From Labia minor (lineage: Eukaryota > Arthropoda > Insecta > Dermaptera > Spongiphoridae), in NCBI GenBank assembly GCA_963082975.1, contig OY720344.1, positions 29,361,172 through 29,425,171 of the forward strand: DNA of 64,000 nt, read 5' to 3'. Below the pieces are notes generated by a model, which did not search any database, was not told the origin of the DNA, and saw only the letters and a list, made by a program, of their open reading frames with translations. Position 1 is the stretch's first letter. Each line of letters starts with the position of its first letter. Below, in pieces: positions 32,628 through 45,582 of this stretch. The position numbers and the translations under genes were made by a program.

Positions 32628-33790
32628 AAATAAAAACAGGCACCAAACCTATAATAATTTAAATAACAAATATGTTTATTAAAATCATTTTTTAATAGTA
32701 AATAGAATAATTTTGTATATGTTTTATTATAATTTTTTTTGAAGAGGGGAGGGGGGTAGGAGTGAGCTAGGGCTGACCTGAAGGTATTAATTGGATTTTT
32801 AGAATTGTGATTGTGAGTGTTGATAAAATCTTTTTCCTTTTTCTTTTGATTGAATAATTTATAATTTGTTTTTGTTTTTGTTATACTTAATGTCTATTTC
32901 ACACCAAACCAAAAAATCTATAATAATAATAATAATAATAAATAAATAAATAAATTATTAGAAAATAATTTGTAAGCAATAAATGCTTTCTTTTTGTTTA
33001 TTTATTTCTTCTTAATTGAATGGGGAAAGCAATCATTCTTTTTCTAAAAGTATCAAAGTGAAGACAGAATAGAATTAGAAAAGAAAGAAAATAAAATAAA
33101 CTAAAAGAGAGAGGGAATAAATTTAATTTCAATTGCTTGGGAGCTTAGAACAATCGACCAATATTGTGATGTTAAGTATGCAAATATAAATATTTCCAGA
33201 CAAGAGAATTGTTTAAAAATAATTCAATGAGGAAATTTTAAGGATTTATGTGAAATTGTTTGTGTGTGAGTTGAAAAAAAATATTGATTCTAATCTAAGT
33301 TTAAACTAATTTGGGATATTATCTTAATTTCTCAAAGGACTGTAACTGGTTTAATCTTTTCTCTTTATAACTAATTCATAATAACTATAATCGGTTTTTA
33401 AAATCCAAATTGGCCTTTGCTCATTTTTTATTTCATGTATAATAAATAATATTAATATAAAAAAAAAGAAAATTTTATTATTTGTATATTGGTATCATAA
33501 TCGATGTTATATTATTTATCCTTTTGCTATGATAGTATTATATTCTATTGACTCCTGACTTCCTCCCTGCCAATGTATTTGCTGTTTATCTACATCAATT
33601 GATTTATTTAAATTAAATATTAATTAATAATTTCTATAATCCCAATCAAAATATTAATTAGAGAGCGACAATTGACAAAAATGTTGAAAATTGAATTGAA
33701 TTACATTTCCAATGAAATCAAACAAAAGTTTATGTTAAGCATTTCTCAATTGTTTTTTGTTTGTTTTTTTTTTGATTCTGTAATAAAAAT
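32628..33790. other. AT-rich DNA, no feature seen
   Basis: Contains an (AAT)n/(AAAT)n run near 32920-32955. No gene was recognised. Confidence 0.4.
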
Positions 33791-35139
33791 AATAAGTTGA
33801 CCTGTGGCCAGGTCCGAACCGACCGACGGTTTGAAGTAAATTAATTTCCAGCTACAGAAACAATTTCAAATAATTTTAATATATCTATTAATGCAGTGGC
33901 GTACCTAAGGGGGGCGGTGGATGCGGTCCGCACCGGGCGGCACTTATCTTGGGGCGGCATTTTTTATAGTTAGTTATAGTTGTAAAAAGCAACTTATTCA
34001 TTTCGTATTTATTATTTTTCTTTCTTGAATAATAAATGATTATTATGATTATTATAAGTTTACTATTTGATTTATATAAATTATGATCAACTATATGATT
34101 TCGAATATTATTCCTCGGTGTATATAAATGCATTTTAGTGTAAATTTTGAATTCTAATTCCAAGAACAGGATAATAATTTTATTTTATTGTATTCATCAA
34201 AATTCGTTGAATTCGTAAACGCATCTTTAAGATTTTGTTCGGCAAAATTATGTTCGTTCTACAATGAGTCAATTAAGACTACAAAATCTTGCAATATTGT
34301 CAATAGAACAAGAAATTATAAATAATATAAATTTTGAGAGCATTATACACGATTTTTTTAGTATGAAAGCTAGAAGAGTAAATATTATATATAAGATGTT
34401 TACGAGTGCATACAAATATGTGTAAAAAAATTTACTCTGTGTATTAATTAATATTGATTAAATAACGTAATAATTTATTTTTATGTGTATTAATTATAAA
34501 AACCACTATTTGATTGACTTATAATAGAAAGGGCGGCAAACTGGAGATCGCCCCGGGCGGCAAAAGTTCTAGGTACGCCACTGTATTAATGTAATAAAAA
34601 ACAGATATGGATACATAAATAATAAATATAAACATTTTTAATTTTATTTTATTTATAATATATATATGCAAAACCAGGCTGTGACGTCATGAATGGCTGG
34701 ATGACGTCATATAATTTTAAATCAAGAAAAACTAATAAATATGATTTTCCCGAGGATAAAGCCAATACAAAGTGCATGATTCGTGGTGATATATAAAAAA
34801 ATCTCCTCATGTGAAATTTGGTGTGAAAATAACCCTTCCCTTCCTATCGTCGATCGCTAATACTACCACTTCCGGTTTCCGGATTTGCACCAAAAGTTGA
34901 TCAATTCATCCCACTGATGCATTAATTAAATACACCAAATTTTATCAAAATCCGTTGAGCCGTTCAGGCTGTACACATCTATACGGACGGACAGACGGAC
35001 AAACGGACGGACAGACATCATGCTAAAAATACTTTTTTCTGTTAAGAAAATGCATGATTCGTGGAGATATGTAAAAATCTCCACATGTGAAATTTGGTGT
35101 GAAAACAATACCTCCCCTACTATCGTCGGTCGGTAAAAA
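33791..35139 (-). mobile_element. HINE-like family 1, copy H5, split by a hAT
   Basis: Both ends are intact (AATAAGTTGACCTG at the left, CGTCGGTCGGTAAAAA at the right). The 690-bp hAT at 33894-34583 with its duplicated 8 bp interrupts it. Without the insert it is 651 bp. Both TGACGTCA sites and the ETS-like site are present. Confidence 0.88.
33894..34583 (-). mobile_element. Non-autonomous hAT nested in HINE H5, 690 bp
   Basis: Ends CAGTGGCGTACCTA and TAGGTACGCCACTG are flanked by exact TATTAATG duplications (33886-33893, 34584-34591). It is the same family as 13024-13770, in reverse orientation and about 57 bp different in length. Confidence 0.94.
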
Positions 35140-36679
35140 GTCACTAAATGTTATAATAAAGAGAAATTTTTAAATTTTACTATTTTTCCAATTTCTTGTT
35201 TTTATTAGATTTATTTTTTCTCCCCTACAACGAAAAAATGCGAGTAAAATATAAATCTATAGTAGATATTTTATTTCTCAATAATTCTTTTCCTATGTCA
35301 TTCTTCATTTTTAATTGAATCCATTTATTTTATATGTATTGTATATATTTATAAATAAATACATAATTTCGCATATATGGTGATATTGAGATGCATAGAA
35401 ATATCCCAAATGTCCGTTTTCTAATCCATTCTAGCGTAAACATTTTAATATGATAAATGAATTTGCCGAGAGCAACAGAATTATTTATACCCTTAAATTA
35501 AGCAGAATATCCTACCTTTTATTGTTTAGATTAAAATTTATTATTTATAGTCCTGGTGAAATTATTATATTTTCAATTTTTCCAACGGAATTTACTATCT
35601 TATTCTTTTTTTTTTACAGTAAAATTTTATAAAATTTGAAATTATTATTTTAATTAATTTACTTATATTTAAACTTAATTCAAATTTAAACAAATTTCCA
35701 TCGCATCTGTGTCTGTATTAATGTTTATTTTTTTAAGGATATAACAAATAAATTATTAATCTATAATTTTATTATAGTTTTCAATTATAAAAAATTGAAT
35801 ACAAAATGTAAATCACATTTTTTTTTAAATTCATCATACTAAAATAATAGAGAACAAAGCTGCCTCATCTCCAAAAAAAAAATCTACTGTAAATGGGTTG
35901 ACTATATATATATGTATATATTAGAGGGAGCCTTTTCGGAGGAAAAATCATTAAAAAACGTCATAACGAGTCCTTGCAGTCGACATTTTCAATTCATTCA
36001 TATAATTAGAAAATTAATTGAAATGCCTAAAATGCCATATGAACATCTTAGAGATTTGTGTCGAAATATTTTTATAAATTAATTTATTGGTATTATTGTA
36101 TAATAAGAAAAAAATTATTATTTACATTTTCATTACAGTTTTTGTTACGTTATAAAATACAAATAAATACAATAATGAATTAATTTGTTAATTAAATAAT
36201 TATATTATATTTGTTTAAGTATTTATAATAAATTCGATTTTTAAAACAGATAATAATTTGAAAAAGAGTATAATCATGTATAAAAGGGTTAAAAGTTATA
36301 CAATAAAATGTCGAAATAAAAAGTCGTTTGATCATTCATACGAATACTTAATAATAAGGTATGCTTTTTTTCGGTTTTGCGGTACAGGACAAAGCAATTG
36401 ATAAGTAATCAAATGTGTAAAAGAATTCAATTATTATCCATTTTAAGTTCAAACAGAAAATTTATAGAATTCATTTTAAATTAAACTTTTTAGATCGAAT
36501 TTATGTCTTCTAAGAAAGAAATGTTTCATAGCCAATTGTTTCTAAAACATAGATTTTTAGAATATTTCATCGTGTTGCGAATACTGTGAATATACCATAA
36601 AAGTATTTATTGCATGATAAAAAATTGACTAAGAAATTTTGATATTTCTTTGAGGTTTTATGTCTAATAATATGTTGAT
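35140..36679. other. AT-rich DNA, no feature seen
   Basis: No recognised coding, RNA or repeat terminus. Confidence 0.4.
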
Positions 36680-36850
36680 GTATAAGTCCAAGGACGTGGT
36701 GGGTGGACAATCTGGGAAGGGACGGGAGAGAGATGAAAGAGGGTAGGGGTTGGATAGTTGTGGCTCAGCAGAGGAACTCTTGGAGGAATGTGGTTGCTGC
36801 GGACAAGAACTTTCGAGTTCCGTAGAGCCACAAAGATATGTATTTGTAAA
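36680..36850 (+). pseudogene. LINE 3' tail remnant
   Basis: The + strand reads VDNLGRDGREM and, 20 codons on, NSWRNVVAADKNFRVP then a stop. This is the conserved end of the LINE family at 6150-6590, and the block is in one frame. Only the last ~55 codons survive. Confidence 0.75.
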
Positions 36851-39569
36851 CTCCAGAGTCACTATACTATTGCTAAATTTTTACAATCATACTAGTGTGA
36901 TAGATAATAAACTTACTAATTGACTTATCATTTTGAGTAAAATTTTGTTTTTTAAAAATTTTAGAAAATAAAATTTTGCTATCTATGGGTATTTTTCTTA
37001 AGAATTATCACATTTGTTTCACGAATAAATTTTTTATGGTGATAATATCTGTTTAGTATGTCTATACAGTATGCTTATTCGAAAATTGTTACAATGTAGA
37101 GTTAAAATATGCTATATATATAAGTTATTAATTCTTCGAAAATATGCGGTAGTAACTTTGATATAATATTTTTTTTATGAGTAATTTATTAGTTAATTTA
37201 TTGGTTAGAGAGTCTTCGAAAGTATTTTATCTTTTGTATTAATTCATCGAGTGTATAAATAGGGCATATATCAAAATCCTCTTTTAATTTTAGGATATAT
37301 TAACAAATCATTTTTCTTGTCATTGAAATAGTAATATATCATTTTTTTTTTTTATTTAAAAAAAAATCATCTTTTTTAGTTTGATCTATTGATAATCAGG
37401 CTATTGTCATAGCAAAATAATAGAAAGTCAATACCAACCGGAATTATTAAGCTTTTTCAATGAGAATGGGTCGGTTGTGTTGTTTTCCGCTCATCATCAC
37501 TCTACCACTCATATAAACATTATCTATTTATCAAACTTTAATAGGATAATAATCTGGGATATAAGTTGTTGACAAGGTTCGAAATTAACTAGAATTGTTT
37601 TATAATACATCGACAATACATTCTCTATTTATTATCGAATAATTATAGTTACTATATTTGACATTTTTTAGTCAACCTCCAATATGAAACGAGTAAATTG
37701 AAGGGATGGAAAATTGATTTTTCCTCAAGTTAAAAAAATGATGATATCGCAAAAAAAAAGATGTTACTTAATAAGGGAATAAAACAAATCAATTTTCTTT
37801 ATAACAAATGCTGTGTTAGAAATCTTTTCAATTAATCCAAAAGTAACTAGTAGTTACAATCATAAAATTTAAATATTCTTATTCTTATTGATGATCAAAT
37901 AAAGAATAATTTAGTTAAAAGTGAAATTATTTTATATATTTAATGGGTGAGAATAGTTTCAGAGTAAAGAGTTAAATTAACTTTATTGTGAAAATTATCA
38001 AAAATATCAAATCACAGTGGAATAGCGAAGATTTTAGAATGAAAAATTGCATGACTCTTCTGCATCCCCTAATATAGATAAAATCATTAATCGCAAGGGT
38101 ATTGCGTTGGACGGAACACTTGGTTCGACAGGAAGGGCTGGTGAGAAGTTTGTTTTCCTCGAAAACCAATTGGGAAACGCCAAATATAGACAGAGTCAAT
38201 ATGAAGGTAAAATTCTACGTATTGGGATAAATTTGAAGGGAGGGGGCTAAAAATTAAAAAAAGTGTGGTTATTGGATAATATAATTAACATTCTTAAACT
38301 ATAAATTCTCCTGAAAGTAAACCATAGATACATTATTAATACAAAAAAAGGCAATATCAAAAATTCTTAGAATATAATATAATAAAAATGTCAGATAGGC
38401 ATTTAAAATTTTATTAAGATGGATGTTATATTAAAATTCTTTAAGGGAATAATATTATTTGACAGATATGATTGACCATTCCGAATTCTTGAACTTTTTA
38501 TTCTATTTTTTTAGATACGGTTTGTTTTTTTTTCAAATTAAAGATCAATTGATATTTTTTGATCCTTTAAAATGAAAATAACAATTTTTTTTTTAATTTT
38601 GAATGAATGTTTAAATAAATCTTCCAGTATCCATTTTGAAAAATGTAATTATTTTTTCTTTTTATTAAGAATATCTTAATCCTTGAAACAAAAACCAGTA
38701 ATAATAATTGTTTCCATATATAAATATCCAAGGCTTAACTCACCCTAAGGTTTAATTTGTTTTTCTTGGAAATGTGTGTTTTATTTTATTTTTTTTCCAT
38801 TTATTATTCTTTTGGTTTTCAATCTTTTAAATAGAAACAAAACATTGCGCTCCAGTAAACATGTTTATGTATTCTGATTAAATATTTTAGTGCCAAACAT
38901 GAAAAAATTCCTATATTTTATTTTCTATGTTTATTTCCCGATCAACTTTTAAAAAAAAAATTAACCAATTTTTTATTCATCTTTCTGCAGATTATAAATT
39001 TTAAAGTAAATCATGTGATAATCGAATATTCACACCTACTTAGTTTTCCATTCTTTTTCATCATGGAAAATTTGTTCACTATATATACTTCCATTTGCCA
39101 TTCGTTTCCGCTTGAATAAATTTAGAACGGAGGGCATCTTTCACAATGTTATATATTCAAAAATCTCTATAATAATTCTCTTCCTTAGGCTATGTCATAT
39201 TTAATATAATTTTTTTTTCCCTATGATGGATTTAAATTAATTTTCACTTAAAAAGTCATTTCATCTCTTTTATTTCTTATTGATCTTTAAAACAATCTAT
39301 AATTGGAATTATAAAAATGAAGTACTTTTAAGTTGGAGTTTAAGGAATTATTTTTTTTCCCCCAAATATAAGAAATAGATTTAAAAAAGCAAAATGTGCA
39401 GCATCGTACACGTGGCGGAAGTGAAACTTCTTACAATCTAGAGAATAAGATAAATTTTAGTTGAGAGTGTGAGTGAGAGAGAAATAGAGAAAAATAAAGG
39501 GATCATTTCGAAAGACATATAACAGTATAAAATTTTCGTAACAAATATTCGCTTTATTATAATTATTAT
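36851..39569. other. AT-rich DNA, mostly featureless
   Basis: A GC-richer patch at 38045-38250 has a 67-codon open frame (+) whose product I do not recognise. No exon signals are convincing. Poly-T and poly-A runs are frequent. Confidence 0.4.
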
Positions 39570-39982
39570 CTACTCTATCATCATATCTACATTGCCTGTA
39601 CTATTGTCGGTTGGTGCTTCAATTGGTAATACTGATATTAATGGCTTGTGATAACTAAAATAAGATATATATGTTCGTGATTCGATATTTTCTATATAAC
39701 GTGTAAAAACAGCATCTATTGTAGTTCCAGATTTTGTTGTTGATTCCTTGGGATCGTTATTTATAAGCAGACCAAATGTTTCTTGAAGAAAGTTGATCAA
39801 CGGCAACGAATCATCAGATCCAAAATTTACATTAAAATCTCCCCCGAGAATTAGAGGGATTTTATCTTCGCCTCGTTCAAGTGCATTAGCACCTGTGTGG
39901 CTATAAACCAGTAGTGAACGGTGTATGAAATAAATAATATCGTCTAAATTTTGGTCGTTATTTTTTTTCGGCATAGTGAAAT
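39570..39982 (-). pseudogene. Endonuclease (EEP)-like exon, possibly from a Helentron
   Basis: The minus-strand frame contains NLDDIIYFIHRSLLVY, KIPLILGGDFNVNF, TTKSGTTIDAVFTR and TYISYFSYHKPLISVL. These are the second half of an exonuclease-endonuclease-phosphatase fold: the GDFNV acidic motif, then a final S-x-H. The usual SDH catalytic motif reads SYH. Similar endonuclease segments with this SYHKP ending occur, as I recall, in insect PIF1-helicase/Helentron-type proteins. A good splice acceptor (TTTTCTCTACTCCACAG) precedes the segment, and the open frame upstream to 40139 does not look homologous. The N-terminal half of the fold and any Rep/helicase are missing, so it is probably a remnant exon of an autonomous Helentron. 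A LINE endonuclease scrap is the alternative. Confidence 0.55.
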
Positions 39983-40233
39983 CTGTGGAGTAGAGAAAAG
40001 CAGTTTTAAATGCAATAATAATTTTAAATCGATTTAGTAGTGTTAAAGTAATGTTGAGATTCGGATAAATAACGTGAATGGTCATCGACGCACATAACTG
40101 TATGTGTTGGCGTGTGAATCGCCGACCATGTTCACACACACAATTACATGCGTCGGTATGCGTGCACGCTGTATATTTGACTTGAGAATTTTAATTATTT
40201 CACGATATATATATATATATATATAAATATCAA

Positions 40234-40353
40234 TTTTTACTATCTCGCCAGAGATAGTATTGCGATCACGAAAATTTTCGATGTTGAGATTTTGATGTTT
40301 TTATACGTTTTGAAGGTTCCTGAATCATTTTCACTAAGGTTGAGAAAAATGTC

Positions 40354-40399
<46 letters not shown>

Positions 40400-40878
40400 T
40401 GTGTATGTATGTAGGCAAGATTACGCAAAAACGGTTTGAGCTAGAATGATGAAATTTGGTACATGGACATTATTCAAAATTCATAGTTTTCTATCAACTT
40501 TTGAGAAATGTAGATCAACCGGAAGAGGGTCATTACCTACAACGTTTTGATTTTTTTTCCTCTAAAGTGACCGTAAAAATAAAGATATATGTTTGATAAT
40601 TTTTCACATGATTAATAATTGTATAAAACTGCTATATATAGAATTTCAGCTTGATTGATTCGCTAAAATTACCAGAATTAATTTTTTAACACTGCAAATC
40701 TCACGCGCCAACACGTAACGTGATGCCATCAACAAAAAGCCAAACATGCGCTGGTTTAATATTTATTATTTATTATTTATAATTTATAATTAATTAAATT
40801 TAATTTAAATATAATATATTATGTTATTTAATCCAATTCAAATTGCGAGATAGTCGAGTGGAGACACTCCAGCTAATT
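40234..40878 (+). mobile_element. Helentron-like family 2, full copy
   Basis: It starts TTTTTACTATCTCGCCAGAG with the perfect ACTATCTC-GCCA-GAGATAGT hairpin. It has a long (GT)n tract at 40357-40412 and ends GGAGACACTCCAGCTAATT. Confidence 0.82.
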
Positions 40879-40894
40879 ATATATGACTTAACTA

Positions 40895-40907
40895 GCGCGC
40901 ATGCGCG
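40895..40907. promoter_or_regulatory. Candidate NRF-1/Ewg-type palindrome
   Basis: GCGCGCATGCGCG contains the 10-bp palindrome GCGCATGCGC, the core of the NRF-1 (insect Ewg) site. It lies in a CpG-containing patch of about 200 bp that contrasts with its surroundings. No gene start is visible beside it, so a role is unproven. Confidence 0.35.
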
Positions 40908-41171
40908 TCATGGACTTTGGACCTAGAGTGGGGATTAGAACGAAAGACAGCACAAAACGGAGACGCAGATAGAGGCTATCTCATTCTCACTCGTTATACC
41001 TATATCTTCTTTCTCTCTTGCGTTACGAAATTTCAATTTTTCAATTCACTCTCCATTCTCAACCAAATGTCAGGACGCCGCTAAAGAAGTTTCACTTCAA
41101 AAAAATGAAATTTGTTCATTATGCGTTATAAATCTAAAATAAAATCTAAAAGTTCTTCATTATAATTGGAC

Positions 41172-41774
41172 TTTTTACCGACCGACGATAGTAAGGGAGG
41201 TATTGTTTTCACATCAAATTTCACATGTGGAGATTTTTACATATCTCCACGAATCATGCATTTTCTAAACAGAAAAAAGTATTTTTAGCATGATGTCTGT
41301 CCGTCCGTCTGTCCGTCCGTCCGTATAGATGTGTACAGCCTGAACGGCTCAACCGATTTTGATGAAATTTGGTATATTTACTTAATGCATCAGTGCAATT
41401 CCGGAAACCGGAAGTGGTAGTATTAGCGATCGACGATAGGAAGAAAAGGGTTATTTTCACACCAAAGGAGATTTTTTTATATATCACCACGAATCATGCA
41501 CTTTGTATTGGTTTTATCCTCGAGAAAAATCATATTTATTAGTTTTTTCTTGGTTTAAAATTATATGACGTCATCCAGCCATTCATGACGTCACAGCCTG
41601 GTCTTGCATATATATTATAAATAAAATAAAATTAAAAATATTTATGTTCTATCCATATCTGTTTTTTATTACATTAATAGATATATGAAAATTATTTGAA
41701 ATTGTTTCTGTAGCTGGAAATTAATTTACTTCAAACCGTCGGTCGGTTCGGACCTGGCCACAGGTCAACTTATT
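41172..41774 (+). mobile_element. HINE-like family 1, copy H6
   Basis: Complete ends with a ~35-bp deletion just before the CCGGAAACCGGAAGTGG block and a small one in the second module. GTCY array and both TGACGTCA sites are present. Confidence 0.87.
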
Positions 41775-42939
41775 TTAGGGAAGTTCTTAGCTTTAAAAAA
41801 ATTTCTTGAAGAATTTTTACTATATTAATCGTTCGGATGATTTAAAAAGTCAGAAAAACTATTTGCATTAACATTGACTTCCTATATTCCAGGAATCGCG
41901 TTTTGTTGTCACAAACATATTGAAATGAAAGTAATTTTTTTTTCCTTTTTGTTTTGATTAATTCTCTGAATTATTACGTTCTTTGAATCTATTAAGAAGT
42001 AAATATCTTAATAATATATTTATTGATTTGTAATTTTATTAGTTTAACTCATTGATCTAATGTCAAATTAATTGATTTATTATATTAAATAGAGAAAATA
42101 ATCTATCTAAGAAGTTAATTCAAATTGATTGAATCTCAAAACAAATTTGATTGGCTTAACCACTTACCCTTTCCCAATTACATAAGGGTCATAAACAAAT
42201 AATATCCTAAAATATAAATATAGATGCTAAAAAACTTTTCAAGTATTTTTATTAAAATAACGCTATGTAATTTATAATTAAAATTAGACAAAAATATTAA
42301 TTATAAATTATAATTATTAATTATGAAAAAATATTAAATAACAAAATGACGGGAAAGCAATACAGGCATACATCAATTAACGCTACCTCTTTTAGCGTTG
42401 TTTAGTTATAGCACTCTTTTGATTTTATGAAAAAAACAATATTTTAACTTTCAAATATATTTTGAAAGGTTTTATTTGTTTAATTTCACTTGAAAATTGT
42501 TACTATATATTTAGAAAAGCAAAAAGAAAATGGGTTTGTTTCCTACATGTGAACCAATTGCTTCATATAGCAACATAATTTATTGTAAATTGTATCTGAC
42601 ACATTAAAACAATTTTACAAAACTTTACGTGATTAACTCATTGACCAGTAGTTAAGGTGTTAAAACTAAATTTATAATTCAGGGAATCTCTATTAGGAAA
42701 AATAATGTCAAAAATAATTATAATTCAACAAATCACCAAATATAAAATTTTGCATTAAATTATTCTAGGGATAATTCAAAATGTCTTAGAATTTTTCAGG
42801 AATGTAATATGAATGAAAATGATCCCATTTTTGAAAGGTCCTGCACTATAAAACGAGGAGTAATGAACACTTTAATACCCTACATGGAAATTTTTTTAAA
42901 AAAGAAAAATATTTAACGCAAGCAAGCTTACACATTTAA
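41775..42939. other. AT-rich DNA, no feature seen
   Basis: No recognised coding or repeat signals. Confidence 0.4.
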
Positions 42940-43584
42940 AATAAGTTGACCTGTGGCCAGGTCCGAACCGACCGACTGTTTGAAATAAATTAATTTCCAG
43001 CTACAGAAACAATTTCAAATAATTTTCATATATCTATTAATGTAATAAAAAACAGATATGGATACATAAATAATAAATATAAACATTTTTAATTTTATTT
43101 TATTTATAATATATATGCAAGACCAGGCTGTGACGTCATGAATGGCTGGATGACGTCATATAATTTTAAATCAAGAAAAAACTAATAAATATGATTTTTC
43201 TCGAGGATAAAACCAATACAAAGTGCATGATTCGTGGTGATATATAAAAAAATCTCCTTTGGTGTGAAAATAACCCTTCCCTTCCTATCGTCGATCGCTA
43301 ATACTACCACTTCCGGTTTCCGGATTTGCACCAAAAGTTGATCAATTCATCCCACTGATGCATTAAGTAAATATAACAAATTTCATCAAAATCGGTTGAG
43401 CCGTTCAGGCTGTACACATATATACGGACGGACGGACAGACAGACAGACGGACGGACAGACATCATGCTAAAAATACTTTTTTCTGTTAAGAAAATGCAT
43501 GATTCGTGGAGATATGTAAAAATCTCCACATGTGAAATTTGGTGTGAAAACAATACCTCCCTTACTATCGTCGGTCGGTAAAAA
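42940..43584 (-). mobile_element. HINE-like family 1, copy H7
   Basis: Full-length inverse copy with a short GTCY array interrupted by GACAGACA units, both TGACGTCA sites and the ETS-like site. Confidence 0.87.
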
Positions 43585-44620
43585 CTAGTTAAATATGAAT
43601 TTACACCTTTATTTTCTAATATATATTATTTATTTATTTATTTTTTTGATTTTATTAAAATTGTTTTGTGTGTGTGTGTGTGTGTGTGATATATTGAATT
43701 CTATAATTAATTTTCTAATTTTTAAATGAAATAAAAAATTCATTTTGAAATAAAACTATTTACCATCTTTTAATTTTGACTTCAAATTATATATATAGAG
43801 TTAAAAAAAGCAATTAAAAATTGTTAAATTTTCAGAGAATATTTATTTTTTTTATTATTAAATTAGATCAATTTCTAACCAATCAATGTAAATTATGAAG
43901 TTATGTTATTCATTTTTTTGCATATTTTAGGGAAAACAAATATTCAAAGAATTCTCATGGGTGATGAAAAATTTACTTATAATATAAACTTTAGAAGTAT
44001 AGAAATGGAATAAAATATTACGAATTGATTCAAAATTCAAAAGTTTAAAACTCAAGTTTTTATCATCTTTTCCAAAAGAATAAATAATTGATAAAAGTTA
44101 AAAAAAAAAATCGGTGATACATAATACTTGCTTATATTTTTATTTATATATTTGAATGAATATAAATCAAAAACAGTATTTATTCTTCAATTGTTGATGG
44201 TATCTATTCTGAAAACTTTAACTATAGGTTCACATCTCTCCTGTTTTATTTATTATCTCTTTTCCGTACAGTATTTACATTTATTTGAATTTAAAATATT
44301 ATTGCAGGATCTCCTGAAAACCAACATTAATTTATTTTCAATTTATGCAAATTCATTTATTTCTCCTTTTAAAATTAGACTGAAATTATTTTTACATTTT
44401 CGGGTTAAGAAAAAGATGAGTATTCTTGAAATATCAATTTAATTATTAATAGATTTTTGTATATTTGAATTTCAAAACTCATACATTTAATTGCAAATAT
44501 GTTGCTTACATACATTTATTTAACCATTTAGAAATGAGTTTAATATTTTTTCATTTTATCAAAAAGTTACTTATTTATTCATTTATCATGTCGTCCGAGG
44601 AGAAAGTCATTGAGTATATA
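43585..44620. other. AT-rich DNA with a GT microsatellite
   Basis: A (GT)n run lies at about 43669-43688. Open frames near 44128-44440 are AT-driven and not credible genes. Confidence 0.45.
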
Positions 44621-44969
44621 TTTTTACCGACCGACGATAGTAAGGGAGGTATTGTTTTCACACCAAATTTCACATGTGGAGATTTTTACATATCTCCACG
44701 AATCATGCATTTTCTTAACAGAAATAAGTATTTTTAGCATGTTTTTTCTTAATTTAAAATTATATGACGTCATCCAGCCATTCATGACGTCACAGCCTGG
44801 TCTTACATATATATTATAAATAAAATAAAATTAAAAATATTTATATTATATCCATATCTGTTTTTTATTGCATTAATAGATACATGTAAATTATTTGAAA
44901 TTGTTTCTGTAGCTGGAAATTAATTTATTACAAACCGTCGGTCTGCGCCAGGCCACAGGTCAACTTATT
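44621..44969 (+). mobile_element. HINE-like family 1, copy H8, internally deleted
   Basis: Both ends and both TGACGTCA sites remain, but about 300 bp are missing between AGTATTTTTAGCATG and TTTTTTCTTAATTTAAAATT, removing the GTCY array, ETS-like site and second module. The terminal GTTCGGAC block is altered to GCGCC. Confidence 0.83.
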
Positions 44970-45582
44970 GTATTTGAAATTTATACAATAGAATAAAAAA
45001 TATAGATATGAGTAAATTTCAAAACTAACATGATTTTTGATGATGTACTTATAGCCAGCCTATGATAGTAAATATTATATGGGTCGTTCTCTAAATAAAG
45101 CGGTCATACATTTGGTTTGATAAATGGTATAATTATATTAATTGTAATTAATATAAATACAATATACAAAATACAGGGTAGCAGATTAGATAGAATCACC
45201 TTGTAATTTGATACAAGAGACAATAAATGACATGCTGTCATTGGGTTATCAGTGGTGGATCATGACAAGTGGTGGTTCTAAGCGATAAAAATAAGGGGGT
45301 CTCCAAAATCAACTAGGCCAGAAATAAGATTATATGAATTAATTTATTAATTAATTTAATAATTTTAATCTGTAAAAAAATCTTCTACAAGTAAAATGAA
45401 ATTATGTGGAATGTGGTTATTCTACTTTTAGTACTTTTTCATTTTTTAACAAATATGTATATTAAAAATTATTTCATCAATGAAAATACTTTAACACAAT
45501 CGGCCTTTTTTGTGGTAACTCACTAGCTCGAGGTCCCCACCAGCTTGAGACCTCCGGGGCTGCTTAGTACTGTATAATCTTA
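44970..45582. other. AT-rich DNA, no feature seen
   Basis: Patches at 45180-45320 and 45500-45570 are less AT-rich. A CAGTGGTGGATC motif resembles a hAT end, but no partner end or duplication was found. Confidence 0.35.

Noticed and set aside
38047..38250. 67-aa frame with GC-richer composition
   Set aside because: No recognisable motif, no convincing splice signals, and a competing frame on the other strand.
44128..44440. Hydrophobic 104-aa frame as a membrane protein
   Set aside because: Composition is that of AT-rich DNA translated by chance; no family, codon bias or gene context.
45249..45320. CAGTGGTGGATC as a hAT end
   Set aside because: No partner terminus or 8-bp duplication was found in the next few kilobases.
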